Origin: Kineococcus sp. NBC_00420
Lineage (GTDB): Bacteria > Actinomycetota > Actinomycetes > Actinomycetales > Kineococcaceae
NCBI RefSeq assembly: GCF_036021035.1
Contig: NZ_CP107930.1
Span: 5,170,006-5,234,005, forward strand
Length of the DNA: 64,000 nucleotides
Reading direction: 5' to 3'
The position numbers were made by a program, and so were the translations under genes. Shown one piece after another: positions 51,458 to 61,328 of this stretch. The notes under the pieces were generated by a model. The model searched no databases, was not told the origin of the DNA, and saw only the letters and a program-made list of their open reading frames with translations. The first letter of the stretch is position 1; the number at the start of each line of letters is the position of its first letter.

Positions 51458-52694
51458 GCGCCGCGTCCCCGGGACCGCTCCGTCCGGCCTGGTCGAGCAG
51501 GTCGGCCTCCTCGACGTCGTCGCGGGTGATGCCCAGCAGCGGCAGGACGGCGTCGAGGTAGGGGACGTTGAGGGCCGCGTCGGCCTGTTCGCGCACGACG
51601 GGTTTGGCGTTGAAGGCGATCCCCAGCCCGGCCGCGGCGAGCATGTCGAGGTCGTTCGCGCCGTCGCCGACGGCGACGGTGCGGTGCAGCGGGAGTCCCT
51701 CCGCGGCGGCGAAGTCGCGCAGGGCCACGGCCTTCGCCGCGCGGTCGACGACGGGTCCCGTGACCCGCCCGGTGAGCGTGCCGTGCACCACCTGCAGCCG
51801 GTTCGCCCGCACGTGGGCGATCCCGAGTTCCGCGGCGAGGGGGCCGACGACCTCCAGGAACCCCCCGGACACCAGGGCCAGGGTGAAGCCCAGCCGGTGC
51901 AGCGTCCGGCACAGGGTCCGCGCCCCCGGGGTGAGGACGACGGCCGCCCGGACGGCGTCGATGACCGAGACGTCGAGACCCTCCAGACAGGCCACGCGTT
52001 CGCGCAACGAGGCGGCGAAGTCGATCTCCCCGCGCATGGCGCGTTCGGTGACGGCCGCCACCTCGGCCTCGCGTCCGGCGTGCGCGGCGAGGAGTTCGAT
52101 GACCTCCTGCTGGATGAGGGTCGAGTCGACGTCCATGACGACGAGGCGTCGACCCATCCGGGCCAGGCCGGCGGGGGAGACGGCCGCGTCGAGTCCGTGC
52201 CGGCCGGCCTCGACGGAGAGCGTGCGGCGCAGGGCGAGGAGTTCCTCGGGACCGCCGTGGGTGGAGACGTCGAGTTCCACGCTGGTCACCGGGTGGACCG
52301 ACATCCGCCGGATCCGGTCGACGTTGGCGCCGGCCTCGGCCAGCACCGTGGTGATGCGCGCGATCGCGGCCGGCACCAACGGCGCTCCCAGCAGCGTCAC
52401 GTGCAACCGTCGCGGCCGGGCCGTGACGAGCACTTCTTCCGGTGCGGCGCAGGTCACCTCGAGCCCCTGCAGGCCGGCGACGGTTCCGGGGGAGACGGCG
52501 AGGGCCACCGCCCCGGGAACCGGGTCGGTGACCAGCGCCGACAACGTCAGGATCCCGCCGACGACGACCTGCTCCACGTCCAGCACGTGGGCCGCCGTCC
52601 CGGCGAGGGCGGCGAACAGCGCCGACGTCACCCCGGGCCGGTCGGGTCCGGTGACGGTCACCAGCACCGTGGTCGGGGAGGGGGTGTCAGGCAC
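51444..52694 (-). CDS. serB: Phosphoserine phosphatase with N-terminal ACT domains
   Basis: 416 aa. Residues 1 to about 180 are two ACT-type regulatory domains (TGPDRPGVTSALF, HVTLLGAPLVPAAIARI). The HAD phosphatase follows: nucleophile motif MDVDSTLIQQEVIE, motif II VSGGF, and motif III/IV Lys and VGDGANDLDML. It makes serine from phosphoserine. ACT domains suggest control by an amino acid, as in mycobacterial SerB2. The leaderless GTG 52694 is 7 nt after TAGGGT. Confidence 0.93.
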   Translation of the reverse strand: MPDTPSPTTVLVTVTGPDRPGVTSALFAALAGTAAHVLDVEQVVVGGILTLSALVTDPVPGAVALAVSPGTVAGLQGLEVTCAAPEEVLVTARPRRLHVTLLGAPLVPAAIARITTVLAEAGANVDRIRRMSVHPVTSVELDVSTHGGPEELLALRRTLSVEAGRHGLDAAVSPAGLARMGRRLVVMDVDSTLIQQEVIELLAAHAGREAEVAAVTERAMRGEIDFAASLRERVACLEGLDVSVIDAVRAAVVLTPGARTLCRTLHRLGFTLALVSGGFLEVVGPLAAELGIAHVRANRLQVVHGTLTGRVTGPVVDRAAKAVALRDFAAAEGLPLHRTVAVGDGANDLDMLAAAGLGIAFNAKPVVREQADAALNVPYLDAVLPLLGITRDDVEEADLLDQAGRSGPGDAALSRG

Positions 52695-52701
52695 GCCCGG
52701 A

Positions 52702-52707
52702 ACCCTA
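52702..52707 (-). promoter_or_regulatory. -10 element of serB
   Basis: TAGGGT on the minus strand, 7 nt before GTG 52694. Confidence 0.6.
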
Positions 52708-52730
52708 CCGGGCGTGCCCTGCGGTGACGG

Positions 52731-53534
52731 TCAGGCGTTCTTGCTGTCGCGCCAGGCGATGAGCTCGGCGAGGAAACCCATGTCGTAGTCGGGTCCACCG
52801 GTACCGAAGGTGAACAGCCGGCCGCCGGCGGCGTGCAGCGCCTCCGCCGCCTCGACCCCGTCCTTGGGCTCGACCCCGACGGAGCGCTCGATCTCCAGGG
52901 GGTCCCGGCCGATCTCGGCGCAGCGTTCGTCGAGGATCCCGCTCTTGCGGGTGAACGTCTCGACGTCGCCGAAGGAGTGCCAGATGTCGGCGTGCTTCGC
53001 GACGATGCGCAGCGTCTTCTGCTCCCCGCCGCCGCCGATGAGGACGGGAACCTTGCGGGTGGGCGCCGGGTTCAGCTTCGCCAGCCGGCTCTCGATGCGG
53101 GGCATGTCGTCACGGAGCTTGTTCAGCCTTCCGCCGGCGGTGCCGAACTCGTAGCCGTACTCGTCGTAGTCCTTCTCGAACCACCCGGACCCGATGCCCA
53201 GGATCAGGCGGCCCGATCCCGTGTCGTGGGCGGAGACGTGGTCGACGGTGCGGGCCATGTCGGCGAGCAGTTCGGGGTTGCGGTAGGAGTTGCAGGACAC
53301 CAGCGCACCGATCTCGATGCGCGACGTCGCCTCCGCCCACGCGGCCAACATCGTCCAGGCCTCGAAGTGCAGGCCCTCGGGCTCGCCGTAGAGCGGGTAG
53401 AAGTGGTCCCAGTTGAAGGCGATGTCGGCGCCCATCTCCTCCGCCCGCGCCGCGGCGGCGCGGATCGCGGGGTACTGCGCGTGCTGGGGCTGGATCTGGA
53501 TGCCGATGCGCACCGGGCGCGGATCTGCGGTCAT
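52731..53534 (-). CDS. LLM class F420-dependent oxidoreductase
   Basis: 267 aa TIM-barrel oxidoreductase of the luciferase-like monooxygenase superfamily. Motifs: IGIQIQPQHAQYPAIR, FNWDHFYPLYG (the Asp-His pair is typical of F420 binders), LGIGSGWFEKDYDEYGYEFG and VPVLIGGGGEQKTLRIVAKHAD, given in part. It probably transfers hydride from F420H2 or FMNH2; substrate unknown. The leaderless ATG 53534 is 6 nt after TAGGGT. It is 36 bp upstream of serB and could run into it. Confidence 0.86.
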   Translation of the reverse strand: MTADPRPVRIGIQIQPQHAQYPAIRAAAARAEEMGADIAFNWDHFYPLYGEPEGLHFEAWTMLAAWAEATSRIEIGALVSCNSYRNPELLADMARTVDHVSAHDTGSGRLILGIGSGWFEKDYDEYGYEFGTAGGRLNKLRDDMPRIESRLAKLNPAPTRKVPVLIGGGGEQKTLRIVAKHADIWHSFGDVETFTRKSGILDERCAEIGRDPLEIERSVGVEPKDGVEAAEALHAAGGRLFTFGTGGPDYDMGFLAELIAWRDSKNA

Positions 53535-53540
53535 GTGCTG

Positions 53541-53546
53541 ACCCTA
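53541..53546 (-). promoter_or_regulatory. -10 element of the LLM oxidoreductase gene
   Basis: TAGGGT on the minus strand, 6 nt before ATG 53534. Confidence 0.6.
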
Positions 53547-53578
53547 GGTCCCGCCCGGCGCTGCCACCAGGTCCGGGT

Positions 53579-54817
53579 TCAGGTCGGGATCGTCTGGCCC
53601 TTGCCGACGACCGTGATGCCCGAGTCGGTCACGTGGAAACCCCGGGCGCGGTCCTCGTCGGGGTCGACGCCGATCCGCGCGTCCTCGGGGATGGTGACGA
53701 ACTTGTCGACGATGGCCCGCTGCACGACGGCGTGGCGCCCGACCTGCACCCCGTCCATGAGGACGGACTCGCTGACGTGGGCCCAGGAGTCGAGGCGCAC
53801 GTTGGGCGAGACCACCGACTTCTCCACCAGCGCACCGGAGACGACGGTGCCCTGGGAGATGATGGAGTTCACCGCGTGGCCGTAGGTGCCCTGCCAGCCG
53901 TGGACGAACTTCGCCGGCGGGTAGTAGTCCTGCGCGGTGATGATGGGCCACTCGTAGTTGTAGAGGTTGAACACCGGCAGCACCGAGATGAGGTCCATCT
54001 GGGCCTCGAAGTAGGAGTCCATCGTTCCCACGTCGCGCCAGTAGGCGCGGTCGCGGTCGGTGGCCCCGGGGACCTCGTTGTCCTTGAAGTCGTAGACCGA
54101 GGCCTGCCCGCGCGAGACGAAGTCGGGGACGATGTCGCCGCCCATGTCGTGCTTGGAGCCCTCGTCCTCGGAGTCGCGGGTCACCGCGTCCACGAGCGCG
54201 TCGGCCGTGAAGACGTAGTTGCCCATCGAGGCCAGGACCTCGTGCGGGGAGTCCTCCAGACCCTGCGGGTCCTTCGGCTTCTCCAGGAACTCGGCGATCT
54301 TGTTCGAACCCGGTTCGGTCTGGATGACCCCGAACTGGTCGGCGAGGGAGATGGGCTGGCGGATCGCCGCGACGCTGCACGGCGAACCGGAGGCGATGTG
54401 CGCCTCGACCATCTGCGAGAAGTCCATCCGGTAGACGTGGTCGGCCCCGACCACGACCACGTAGTCGGGCCGCTCGTCCGAGACCAGGTTCAGCGACTGG
54501 TAGATCGCGTCGGCCGAACCCAGGTACCAGCGCTGCCCGACCCGCTGCTGTGCGGGCACGGAGGCGATGTAGGACCCGAAGAGGTTCGACATCCGCCAGC
54601 CCTGGGAGATGTGGCGGTCCAGGGAGTGGGACTTGTACTGCGTCAGGACGACGATCTTGCGGTACCCGGCGTTCACCAGGTTGGAGAGGGCGAAGTCGAT
54701 GAGCCGGTACGTCCCCCCGAACGGAACGGCGGGTTTGGCCCGGTCGGCGGTGAGCGGCATGAGCCGCTTCCCCTCCCCGCCGGCGAGGACGATCGCGAGG
54801 ACGTTCGGTGTGGCCAC
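53579..54817 (-). CDS. glgC: Glucose-1-phosphate adenylyltransferase
   Basis: 412 aa ADP-glucose pyrophosphorylase, the committed step of glycogen synthesis. It has the nucleotidyltransferase loop [53 protein letters not shown] and a C-terminal left-handed beta-helix ([19 protein letters not shown]). The leaderless GTG 54817 is preferred; the in-frame ATG 54829 lies within the -10 hexamer TATGGT. It diverges from glgA with 59 bp between starts. Confidence 0.94.
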   Translation of the reverse strand: MATPNVLAIVLAGGEGKRLMPLTADRAKPAVPFGGTYRLIDFALSNLVNAGYRKIVVLTQYKSHSLDRHISQGWRMSNLFGSYIASVPAQQRVGQRWYLGSADAIYQSLNLVSDERPDYVVVVGADHVYRMDFSQMVEAHIASGSPCSVAAIRQPISLADQFGVIQTEPGSNKIAEFLEKPKDPQGLEDSPHEVLASMGNYVFTADALVDAVTRDSEDEGSKHDMGGDIVPDFVSRGQASVYDFKDNEVPGATDRDRAYWRDVGTMDSYFEAQMDLISVLPVFNLYNYEWPIITAQDYYPPAKFVHGWQGTYGHAVNSIISQGTVVSGALVEKSVVSPNVRLDSWAHVSESVLMDGVQVGRHAVVQRAIVDKFVTIPEDARIGVDPDEDRARGFHVTDSGITVVGKGQTIPT

Positions 54818-54824
54818 GAGGGGC

Positions 54825-54844
54825 ACCATAGGCCCCGCTACGGT
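54825..54844. promoter_or_regulatory. Back-to-back -10 elements of glgC and glgA
   Basis: TATGGT (54830-54825, minus) serves glgC 7 nt before its GTG. TACGGT (54839-54844, plus) would start glgA about 26 nt upstream of its ATG. The elements are only 8 bp apart, so the two polymerases should exclude each other. Confidence 0.5.
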
Positions 54845-54876
54845 GGCGTGCCCACCATGTACGGGAAGGAAGTTCG

Positions 54877-56067
54877 ATGCGTGTCGACCTGCTGACGAAG
54901 GAGTACCCGCCGGAGATCTACGGCGGAGCGGGAGTTCACGTCGAGGAACTGGTGAAAGCGCTGCGTTCCGTGCCCGGCGGACCCGAGGTCGCCGTCCGCT
55001 GCTTCGGCGCGCCCCGCACCGAGCCCGGCGCGACGGCCTACCCCGAACCGACGACGCTGGAGGGGGCCAACGCGGCCCTGCGGACCCTCGGCGTCGACCT
55101 CGCGATGGCCCAGGACGTCGCCGGCGCCGACGTCGTGCACTCCCACACCTGGTACGCCAACATGGCCGGCCACCTGGCCTCCCTGCTGCACGGCGTCCCG
55201 CACGTCGTCTCCGCCCACAGCCTGGAACCGTTGCGGCCGTGGAAGGCCGAGCAGCTGGGCGGCGGTTACCGCGTGTCCAGCTGGGCCGAGAAGACCGCCT
55301 TCGAGGCCGCCGCGGCCGTCATCGCCGTCAGCGCCGGCATGCGCGCCGACATCCTGCGCAGCTACCCGGCCCTGGACCCCGCCCGCGTCCACGTCGTCCA
55401 CAACGGCATCGACGCCTCCGAGTGGGTCCCGGTGCCGGGCCGTGACCTGGTGCGGGCCAACGGGGTCGACCCCGACCGCCCCAGCGTGGTCTTCGTCGGC
55501 CGCATCACCCGTCAGAAGGGGCTGCCGCACCTGCTGCGGGCCTGCGCCCAGCTCCCGCCGGAGGTTCAGCTCGTCCTGTGCGCCGGTGCCCCCGACACCC
55601 CCGAGATCGCCGCCGAGGTGGCCGGGCTCGTCGCCGAACTGCAGAAGACCCGCGAGGGCGTCGTCTGGCTCGACCGCCACCTGAGCCGTCCCGAACTCCT
55701 CGAGCACCTCTCGCAGGCGACGGTGTTCGTCTGCCCCTCCGTCTACGAGCCGCTGGGCATCGTCAACCTCGAGGCGATGGCGTGCGGCGCAGCCGTCGTC
55801 GGCACCGCCACCGGCGGCATCCCCGAGGTCGTCGACGACGGCGTGACCGGCTGGCTGGTCCCCATCGAGCAGGTCACCGACGGCACCGGCGCCCCCGTCG
55901 ATCCCGAGAAGTTCGTCGCCGACCTCGCCGCGACCCTCACCGACGCCGTCTCCGACCCCGACCGGGCCCGTGCCCGCGGGGCCGCCGGCCGGGCCCGTGC
56001 GGTGGAGCACTTCTCCTGGGACGCCATCGCGGCCCGGACCCTGGAGGTCTACCGCTCCGTCCTCTGA
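54877..56067 (+). CDS. glgA: Glycogen synthase, actinobacterial GT4 type
   Basis: 396 aa GT-B glycosyltransferase of family GT4. [21 protein letters not shown] near the N-terminus (given in part: [15 protein letters not shown]), [32 protein letters not shown] and the donor-site [23 protein letters not shown], shown here as [18 protein letters not shown]. In mycobacteria this enzyme (GlgM/GlgA) makes maltose-1-phosphate or extends glucan from ADP-glucose; which applies here is open. ATG 54877 with GGAAGGAAG upstream. It is divergent from glgC. Confidence 0.9.
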   Translation: MRVDLLTKEYPPEIYGGAGVHVEELVKALRSVPGGPEVAVRCFGAPRTEPGATAYPEPTTLEGANAALRTLGVDLAMAQDVAGADVVHSHTWYANMAGHLASLLHGVPHVVSAHSLEPLRPWKAEQLGGGYRVSSWAEKTAFEAAAAVIAVSAGMRADILRSYPALDPARVHVVHNGIDASEWVPVPGRDLVRANGVDPDRPSVVFVGRITRQKGLPHLLRACAQLPPEVQLVLCAGAPDTPEIAAEVAGLVAELQKTREGVVWLDRHLSRPELLEHLSQATVFVCPSVYEPLGIVNLEAMACGAAVVGTATGGIPEVVDDGVTGWLVPIEQVTDGTGAPVDPEKFVADLAATLTDAVSDPDRARARGAAGRARAVEHFSWDAIAARTLEVYRSVL

Positions 56068-56080
56068 GCACACCTGACAC

Positions 56081-57019
56081 TCACACCGCCGCCGCCCAGC
56101 CGCCCGGGTCCTCGGGACCGGGGACGGCCATCAGCGCTTGCCAGAGCACGAAGACCTCGAGCCAGTGCGCCTCCCCGGGGCTCAGGGGGCGCACCGACTC
56201 GTAGCCCTCGCGCAACGCCGTCCGCACCGCGGGGGGCGTGGGACGCCAGTCGGTGAAGCGGGTCCCGAGGTAGACGCAGGCCTTGGCGAGGTCGCCGACC
56301 CGGTGGTCCACGGCGACCTCGTCGAAGTCGAGCACGCCCACGACCTCGGAGTCCCGCGTCAGCAGGTTCGCGGCCCGGAAGTCGTTGTGGACGAACTGCG
56401 GTGCGTCCTCCAGCGGCGGAACCCGGGTCAGGAGCGCGGACAGGCGCGCCGACGCAGTCGGGACGAGGCCGCGGTCCGAGGTCTCCAGCCACGTCTCCAG
56501 GCGCGGGCGCAGCGGGCTCGTGGACCCGCCGGGGGCAGGTGGGAACGCCGCGTGCAGCTTCGCCAGCCACGCCCCGGCCGAGTGCACGGCGGCGAGGTCG
56601 CCCACGTCCAGCCAGTCGCCGTGCAGTTCCGGGAGGACGGTGACGGAGAGGTCGCCGAGCGGCCCCGCCAGCACGACCCGCTCACGTCCGTCCCGGGTCG
56701 CCAACGGCGCCGCGACCGGGACCCCGCGGCGGTCCAGGGTGCGCAGCATCGATGTCGAGGTGTCCAACCGGGCGAAGCGCGCGGTGTCCCGGGACCACTT
56801 CACGACCAGGTCTCCCCGGTCCGAGGCGGCCCAGGCGATGACGTTCTGGTCGCTGATGGCCAACCGCGGGCACTCGCGGACCGTGACGTCCCAGGTCCCC
56901 GCGAGGGCGGCCGTCACCCACTCCGCCACCGCGTCCAAACCGTCGAACCCGAACCGTTCGCGCAGAGCGGGTTCCGGGTCGCACGACTCCCACAGCATGG
57001 ACACCCCGCTCGGCAGCAC
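56081..57019 (-). CDS. Phosphotransferase of the aminoglycoside phosphotransferase fold
   Basis: 312 aa APH/choline-kinase-like enzyme. The catalytic loop QFVHNDFRAANLL has HxD and Asn, and the metal site is VGVLDFDEVAVDHRVGDLA (DFD). The N-lobe has a Lys-containing strand (LVVKWSRD). Most chromosomal members phosphorylate small metabolites; resistance is not implied. GTG 57019 is 7 nt after TACGGT. It is convergent with glgA, 13 bp apart, and divergent from the large patatin gene. Confidence 0.83.
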   Translation of the reverse strand: MLPSGVSMLWESCDPEPALRERFGFDGLDAVAEWVTAALAGTWDVTVRECPRLAISDQNVIAWAASDRGDLVVKWSRDTARFARLDTSTSMLRTLDRRGVPVAAPLATRDGRERVVLAGPLGDLSVTVLPELHGDWLDVGDLAAVHSAGAWLAKLHAAFPPAPGGSTSPLRPRLETWLETSDRGLVPTASARLSALLTRVPPLEDAPQFVHNDFRAANLLTRDSEVVGVLDFDEVAVDHRVGDLAKACVYLGTRFTDWRPTPPAVRTALREGYESVRPLSPGEAHWLEVFVLWQALMAVPGPEDPGGWAAAV

Positions 57020-57026
57020 GGCTCGC

Positions 57027-57032
57027 ACCGTA
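57027..57032 (-). promoter_or_regulatory. -10 element of the APH-fold kinase gene
   Basis: TACGGT on the minus strand, 7 nt before GTG 57019. Confidence 0.5.
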
Positions 57033-57060
57033 GTGCGTTGTCAGCCCCTGCGGGCGGTGC

Positions 57061-57066
57061 CAGGAT
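57061..57066 (+). promoter_or_regulatory. Possible -10 element of the large patatin gene
   Basis: CAGGAT, 6 nt before GTG 57073; the same hexamer and spacing as rapZ. Confidence 0.4.
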
Positions 57067-57072
57067 CCGACG

Positions 57073-59403
57073 GTGACCACGACGGGTCGGGAGTTGCGCA
57101 TCGCGCTGGTGATGAACGGCGGGGTCAGCCTCGCCGTCTGGATGGGCGGGGTGACCCACGAACTCGACCTCCTGCGCCGCGCGGGTGACCCGGACTGCTC
57201 GGCGCAGGACGTGCCCGACCACGACCGCGAGGTCTGGCGGCGCTGGCGGGAGGCCCTGCAGGGTGCGCGCGTCGTGGTCGACGTCCTCGCCGGTTCCAGC
57301 GCCGGGGGGCTGAACGCGGCGTTCCTGGCCCGGGCGATCGCGAGCGACGGGGCGACCGACTGGGCCGACCCCGACCGTGAGCACCCCTACCTGCGCCACC
57401 TCTGGGAACACGGCGCCGCCCTCGACACCGCGACGCTGCTGCGAGCGCAGCACCCCGAGACCTGGCGGTCGCTGTTCAGCGGCGACTACTTCGAGCAGAT
57501 GATCGGACGCACCCTGCGCGACCTCGCGGCCCAGCGTGACGGTGCGAGCCCGGGGGATCGCCGCGCACCCCGACCGGAGGGCTCCGCACTGCGGCGCGCG
57601 GTGACGCTGTTCACCACCGGGACCGCGCTCGGACCCGCGGCCGGCTCCTACGCCGACGGTTTCGGTCAGGAGTTCGCCGTCCCCGACCACCGCAGGCTCT
57701 ACCGGTTCCGGCACGACCCCGACCACGTCGTCTACGACCCCGGGGAGGGGTTCCGGCGGGCGGTGCTGGACGAGTTCGGCGACCACCCGGTGGAACTCAC
57801 CCGCGCCGTCCGGGCGTCGGCCTCGTTCCCGGCCGCGTTCGTCCCCGTCGCGGAGGTCGGCGCGATGACCGTCCCGCCGGTGCGGATCCGGCCGGCGACG
57901 GGGGGTGGTGCCGCGCTGGTGATGGACGGAGGTGTCCTCGACAACGCCCCGTTCGGCCCCGTGCTGGACAGCATCACCCGCACCCCGCCCGACGCGAGCC
58001 TGCGCCGGTTGCTGGTCTACGTCGTCCCCTCCGCCGGTCGACCCGTCAGCGAGCCGCCTCCCGAGGAGGACCCGGACTGGGTCCACGTCGTCGTGGCCGC
58101 GCTCGGGTTGCCCCGGGAGGCCGATCTCCGCTCCGACGTCGAGGACCTGCAGGCGCTCGTCGACGTCGCGGACGCGGGGGCGCAGGCGCAGGCCCTCCTC
58201 GAGGCCGTGCTGGACCCCGGGCGGCAGGACGGACCGGGTGCGGCGCAGGTCGTCGCCGCCGCGGAGAGCCTGCTGCCCCTCTACCGCGACGGTCGACGCC
58301 TCGGGGGGATCGACGAGGCCAGGTCGCTGGCGGCCGCGGGGGAACGCACCCGACCGCACCGGCTGAACGGCCCGGCCCCCTCCACCGGGCCGACGGAAGG
58401 CCCCGCCCCGGCGTGGACGGTCGGGGCGGGACCGGCCGACCTCGTCGCCGTCCCGTGGGGCTGGGGGCCGGCGACCGCGGAACGGTGTGCCCGGCTGCTG
58501 GCCCGCGACCTGCGGCACCGCCTCGAACGCGGCGAGCCGGTCGAGGCCGCGGCCGTTGCGGTGTCGGCGTTGCTCGGGGACGTCGAGGCGGTCAACGACG
58601 CCCTGGAACGCCACCTCGCGGACCTGCCGGCCGAGGTCGCCGCCGCGTCCGACGCCGTCGTGGTCGGCCACGTCAACGAGGTCTTCACCCGGCTGCGGAT
58701 CCCCGACGTCGTCGGGGACCTGCTGCAGCGGATCGCGACGGTCCACGCCGGGACCCGGGACGGGGCGGGGGCCGCGGACGTCCTGCGGGCCGCCTTCGCC
58801 ATCGAGGTGACCTCCCGGGCGCTGACGGCCCGCACCCCGTTCGCCCGGGGCGCCTCCCTCGAGTTCCTCCGGCTGGGTCCCGACGTCACGACCCCTCTTC
58901 TCCCCGACCTCGGCGTCGATCCCGAGGTGCTGGGCCGGCGCAAGCTGTTCGGGATCCGCGCCGGCCACTTCGGTGCGTTCGGGCCGTCCGGGTGGCGGAC
59001 CTGGGACTGGCGGTGGGGTCGCCTGGACGCGGTCGCCCACCTGGGGCGGGCCCTCGGGATGGACGACGGCTGGGTGGCCGGGACCCAGCGGGCGGTGCTG
59101 CGCAGCGAGGGCGCCGCGGGAACCGCGCCGGAGGTCCTCACCGCCGGGCTCGAGCGCGAACTCCTGGACCTGCTGGCCGTGGACGACCACGAGTTCCTGC
59201 GTGACGTCCGCGAGGGGTTGCGCGAGCACCGGCCGGAGCTGGCCGGGCTCGGCGACAGCGTCGAGGGTGTCCTGCAGCGTGCGGCGGGGGTCCTCGCCGA
59301 CGCGGTCACCGTCCCTCACGTCCCCGTTCCGGACTGGATCGAACGCGCTGTGCTGGAACGGGTCCTGCGGGTGGTGCTCAACCGCTACGTGTCGGGGTCC
59401 TGA
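57073..59403 (+). CDS. Large patatin-related protein (DUF3376, TIGR03607-like)
   Basis: 776 aa. The patatin domain has the N-terminal LRIALVMNGGVSLAVWMGGV, the nucleophile in VLAGSSAGGLNAAFLA and the Asp in VMDGGVLDNAPFGP. After it come a Pro/Thr-rich linker (about residues 430-455) and a C-terminal DUF3376 region, rich in helices. Members are about 750-1100 aa and of unknown substrate; an acyl-ester hydrolase is likely. No signal peptide. The 3' end overlaps the convergent TIGR01777 gene by 26 bp. Confidence 0.85.
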   Translation: MTTTGRELRIALVMNGGVSLAVWMGGVTHELDLLRRAGDPDCSAQDVPDHDREVWRRWREALQGARVVVDVLAGSSAGGLNAAFLARAIASDGATDWADPDREHPYLRHLWEHGAALDTATLLRAQHPETWRSLFSGDYFEQMIGRTLRDLAAQRDGASPGDRRAPRPEGSALRRAVTLFTTGTALGPAAGSYADGFGQEFAVPDHRRLYRFRHDPDHVVYDPGEGFRRAVLDEFGDHPVELTRAVRASASFPAAFVPVAEVGAMTVPPVRIRPATGGGAALVMDGGVLDNAPFGPVLDSITRTPPDASLRRLLVYVVPSAGRPVSEPPPEEDPDWVHVVVAALGLPREADLRSDVEDLQALVDVADAGAQAQALLEAVLDPGRQDGPGAAQVVAAAESLLPLYRDGRRLGGIDEARSLAAAGERTRPHRLNGPAPSTGPTEGPAPAWTVGAGPADLVAVPWGWGPATAERCARLLARDLRHRLERGEPVEAAAVAVSALLGDVEAVNDALERHLADLPAEVAAASDAVVVGHVNEVFTRLRIPDVVGDLLQRIATVHAGTRDGAGAADVLRAAFAIEVTSRALTARTPFARGASLEFLRLGPDVTTPLLPDLGVDPEVLGRRKLFGIRAGHFGAFGPSGWRTWDWRWGRLDAVAHLGRALGMDDGWVAGTQRAVLRSEGAAGTAPEVLTAGLERELLDLLAVDDHEFLRDVREGLREHRPELAGLGDSVEGVLQRAAGVLADAVTVPHVPVPDWIERAVLERVLRVVLNRYVSGS

Positions 59404-60364
59404 GTTCCCGGGCGCGGGACGCGAGGTCCGCCGCCGCGGGTCGCCACCGCGGGTGCGCGAAGGTGAAACCCGCGTCCAGCAACCGGCCCGGGACCACCCG
59501 CCGGCTCTTCAGCAGCAGTTCCGCGTCGGTGCCGAGCACGAACGCGCCGAGCCGGGCCATCGACGCGGTCGCCGGGACCGCGACGCGGGAACCCCACGCC
59601 GCGCGCAGGTCCCGCATCAGCTCCCGCTGCGGCACGGGGTGCGGGGCGCAGAGGTTCACCGGTCCGTCGAGGTCGTCGCGCGCGAGCAGGAACCCCACGG
59701 CCCGCACCACGTCGTCGCCGTGGATCCAGGAGACGTACTGGTGACCACCGGCGACGGCCCCGCCCACCCCGAGGCGGGCCATCCCCGAGAGGTAGTCGAA
59801 GACCCCGCCGCGGTCGGGGGTCATGACCATCGCGGCCCGCAACGCGACCTGGCGGGTGCGTGGGGTGGGGGAGTCGGCCTGGGCCTGTTCCCAGCGGCGG
59901 GCGATGCGCACGCTGTACTCCCAGTAGAGCGGGACGTCGGGTTCCTCACCGCCGATGATCCCGTTCGCCTCGTCGTGCGCGAGGTCGTCGGGCCGGGACC
60001 GCGCGTCGGCGTAGATGGTGGCCGTGCTCATCTGCAACCAGACCCGCGGGGGTTCTCGGGTTTCCGCGATCGCCGCACCGACGACCCGGGTCGAGTCGAT
60101 CCGGGAGTTCATCATCTCGCGCAGGTTCGCGTCGGTGTAGCGGCAGCTGACCGTGCGCCCCGCGAGGTTCACGACGGCGTCGGCCCCCTCGAACTCACGC
60201 GTCCAGGGACCGAGGGTCCGCCCGTCCCAGAGCACGTGCCGCACCCCGGGTTCCAGGACCTCCGGGCGTCGGCTGAGCACCACCACCTCGGCGCCGCGGG
60301 AGACGAAGGCCCGGCGCAGCAGCGCGCCGACCTGACCGGTACCGCCCGGGAGAACGATCTTCAC
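59378..60364 (-). CDS. TIGR01777 family NAD(P)-dependent epimerase-like protein
   Basis: 328 aa. N-terminal KIVLPGGTGQVGALL (GGTGxxG), VVNLAGRTVSCRYTDANLREMMNSRIDST (in part), a STATIYAD segment in place of the typical SER/Tyr site, and a C-terminal DUF1731 domain ending in GFTFAHPRW. Enzymes of this family are related to SulA/YfcH and have no settled role. GTG 60364 overlaps the BadF-type kinase stop (GTGA), and TAGGTT 7 nt upstream could also start a leaderless mRNA from inside that gene. Confidence 0.85.
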   Translation of the reverse strand: MKIVLPGGTGQVGALLRRAFVSRGAEVVVLSRRPEVLEPGVRHVLWDGRTLGPWTREFEGADAVVNLAGRTVSCRYTDANLREMMNSRIDSTRVVGAAIAETREPPRVWLQMSTATIYADARSRPDDLAHDEANGIIGGEEPDVPLYWEYSVRIARRWEQAQADSPTPRTRQVALRAAMVMTPDRGGVFDYLSGMARLGVGGAVAGGHQYVSWIHGDDVVRAVGFLLARDDLDGPVNLCAPHPVPQRELMRDLRAAWGSRVAVPATASMARLGAFVLGTDAELLLKSRRVVPGRLLDAGFTFAHPRWRPAAADLASRARELRTPTRSG

Positions 60365-61260
60365 CCCGACGAACCTAGCCGCCGCACCACCTCGGGTCCG
60401 AGCGGGGCGCCGAGGCGGCGCAGGGCCAGGAACCCGGCCCCGGCCAAGGGGCCCAGCGCGGGTGGCACCAGGCGCACGGGGGTGGCACCGGGGACGTCGA
60501 GCGCGACGGCGAGGCGTGTCGAGAACGCCGGGTCGAGGGCGAGGGAGCCGGCGAGACTCACCGGGACGGGGGTGCGCTGCAGGAGCGGGGCGAGCAGCAG
60601 CACACCGTCGGCGGTGATCTCGGCCAGCCTCCGCAGGGCCCGATCGGCCAGCGGCGAGCAGTCGGCGAGTTCCGTGACGACGGGGGCGACGTTCCCGAAC
60701 ACGCGTTTGACGTCGTTGTGGGCGACGTCGTCCTGCTGCCGGAGCGCGCGGCGCAGGGCGTCGACGTCCGCGGCGCCCCAGTGCCCCAGGATCCGCGTGA
60801 CGAGTTCTCCGTCGGCCGGTTCCGCCCTCCCGGCGAGGACCTGGTGCACGACGTCGAAGGCGACGTGGCGGGCCGCGCCGGCGTAGTGCTGGAACTGCCC
60901 GCTCTCGACCTCGACGCCGTTCTCGTCGATCGCCAGGACCATCGATCCCGTTCCGGCCACCACGACGATCCCGGCCTGGCCGAGCAACGCGCCGCGGTGC
61001 GCCACGACGGCGTCGTTGACGAACGTCCGGGGACAGTCCAGGAGGTCCAGCGGGTAGAACGACGCGGCCCACGCCCCGTCGCGACCGACCCCCTGGTTGG
61101 ACCCGGGCCGACCGATCCCCGCCACCCCGGCGGTGAGGCCCCGCGCCGCGTCGTCGTCGTGGTGCGCCGCACCCGCCGCGCCGGTGGCGCAGGACAGCAG
61201 CGTTCCGTCGAGGGTGTAGCAGCCGACCCGGGGCGCGGTCCCCCCGGCGTCCACCACCAC
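60361..61260 (-). CDS. BadF/BadG/BcrA/BcrD-type sugar kinase
   Basis: 299 aa ASKHA-fold ATPase, probably an N-acetylglucosamine kinase-like enzyme. The phosphate-1 loop is VVDAGGTAPRVG, a GxGxG-type site AGIGRPGSNQG follows, and VVVAGTGSMVLAID is phosphate-2. GLLL-rich helices close the fold. The start is one of three tandem GTG codons (61260, 61257, 61254); none has a clear RBS or -10. It is divergent from the type III PKS gene and coupled to the TIGR01777 gene. Confidence 0.8.
   Translation of the reverse strand: MVVDAGGTAPRVGCYTLDGTLLSCATGAAGAAHHDDDAARGLTAGVAGIGRPGSNQGVGRDGAWAASFYPLDLLDCPRTFVNDAVVAHRGALLGQAGIVVVAGTGSMVLAIDENGVEVESGQFQHYAGAARHVAFDVVHQVLAGRAEPADGELVTRILGHWGAADVDALRRALRQQDDVAHNDVKRVFGNVAPVVTELADCSPLADRALRRLAEITADGVLLLAPLLQRTPVPVSLAGSLALDPAFSTRLAVALDVPGATPVRLVPPALGPLAGAGFLALRRLGAPLGPEVVRRLGSSG
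60372..60377 (-). promoter_or_regulatory. -10 element before the TIGR01777 gene
   Basis: TAGGTT on the minus strand, 7 nt before GTG 60364, within the 3' end of the kinase gene. Confidence 0.45.
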
Positions 61261-61328
61261 GACGACGTCCCGGCCACCGCCGGACCCCAGGTCCTGCGAC
61301 CGGGCGGTGCGGGTGCGAGCATCGCCGC

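Noticed and set aside
56081-57019. APH-fold gene as aminoglycoside resistance
   Set aside because: The fold is shared by many metabolic kinases, and there is no mobile context or close resemblance to a known resistance enzyme.
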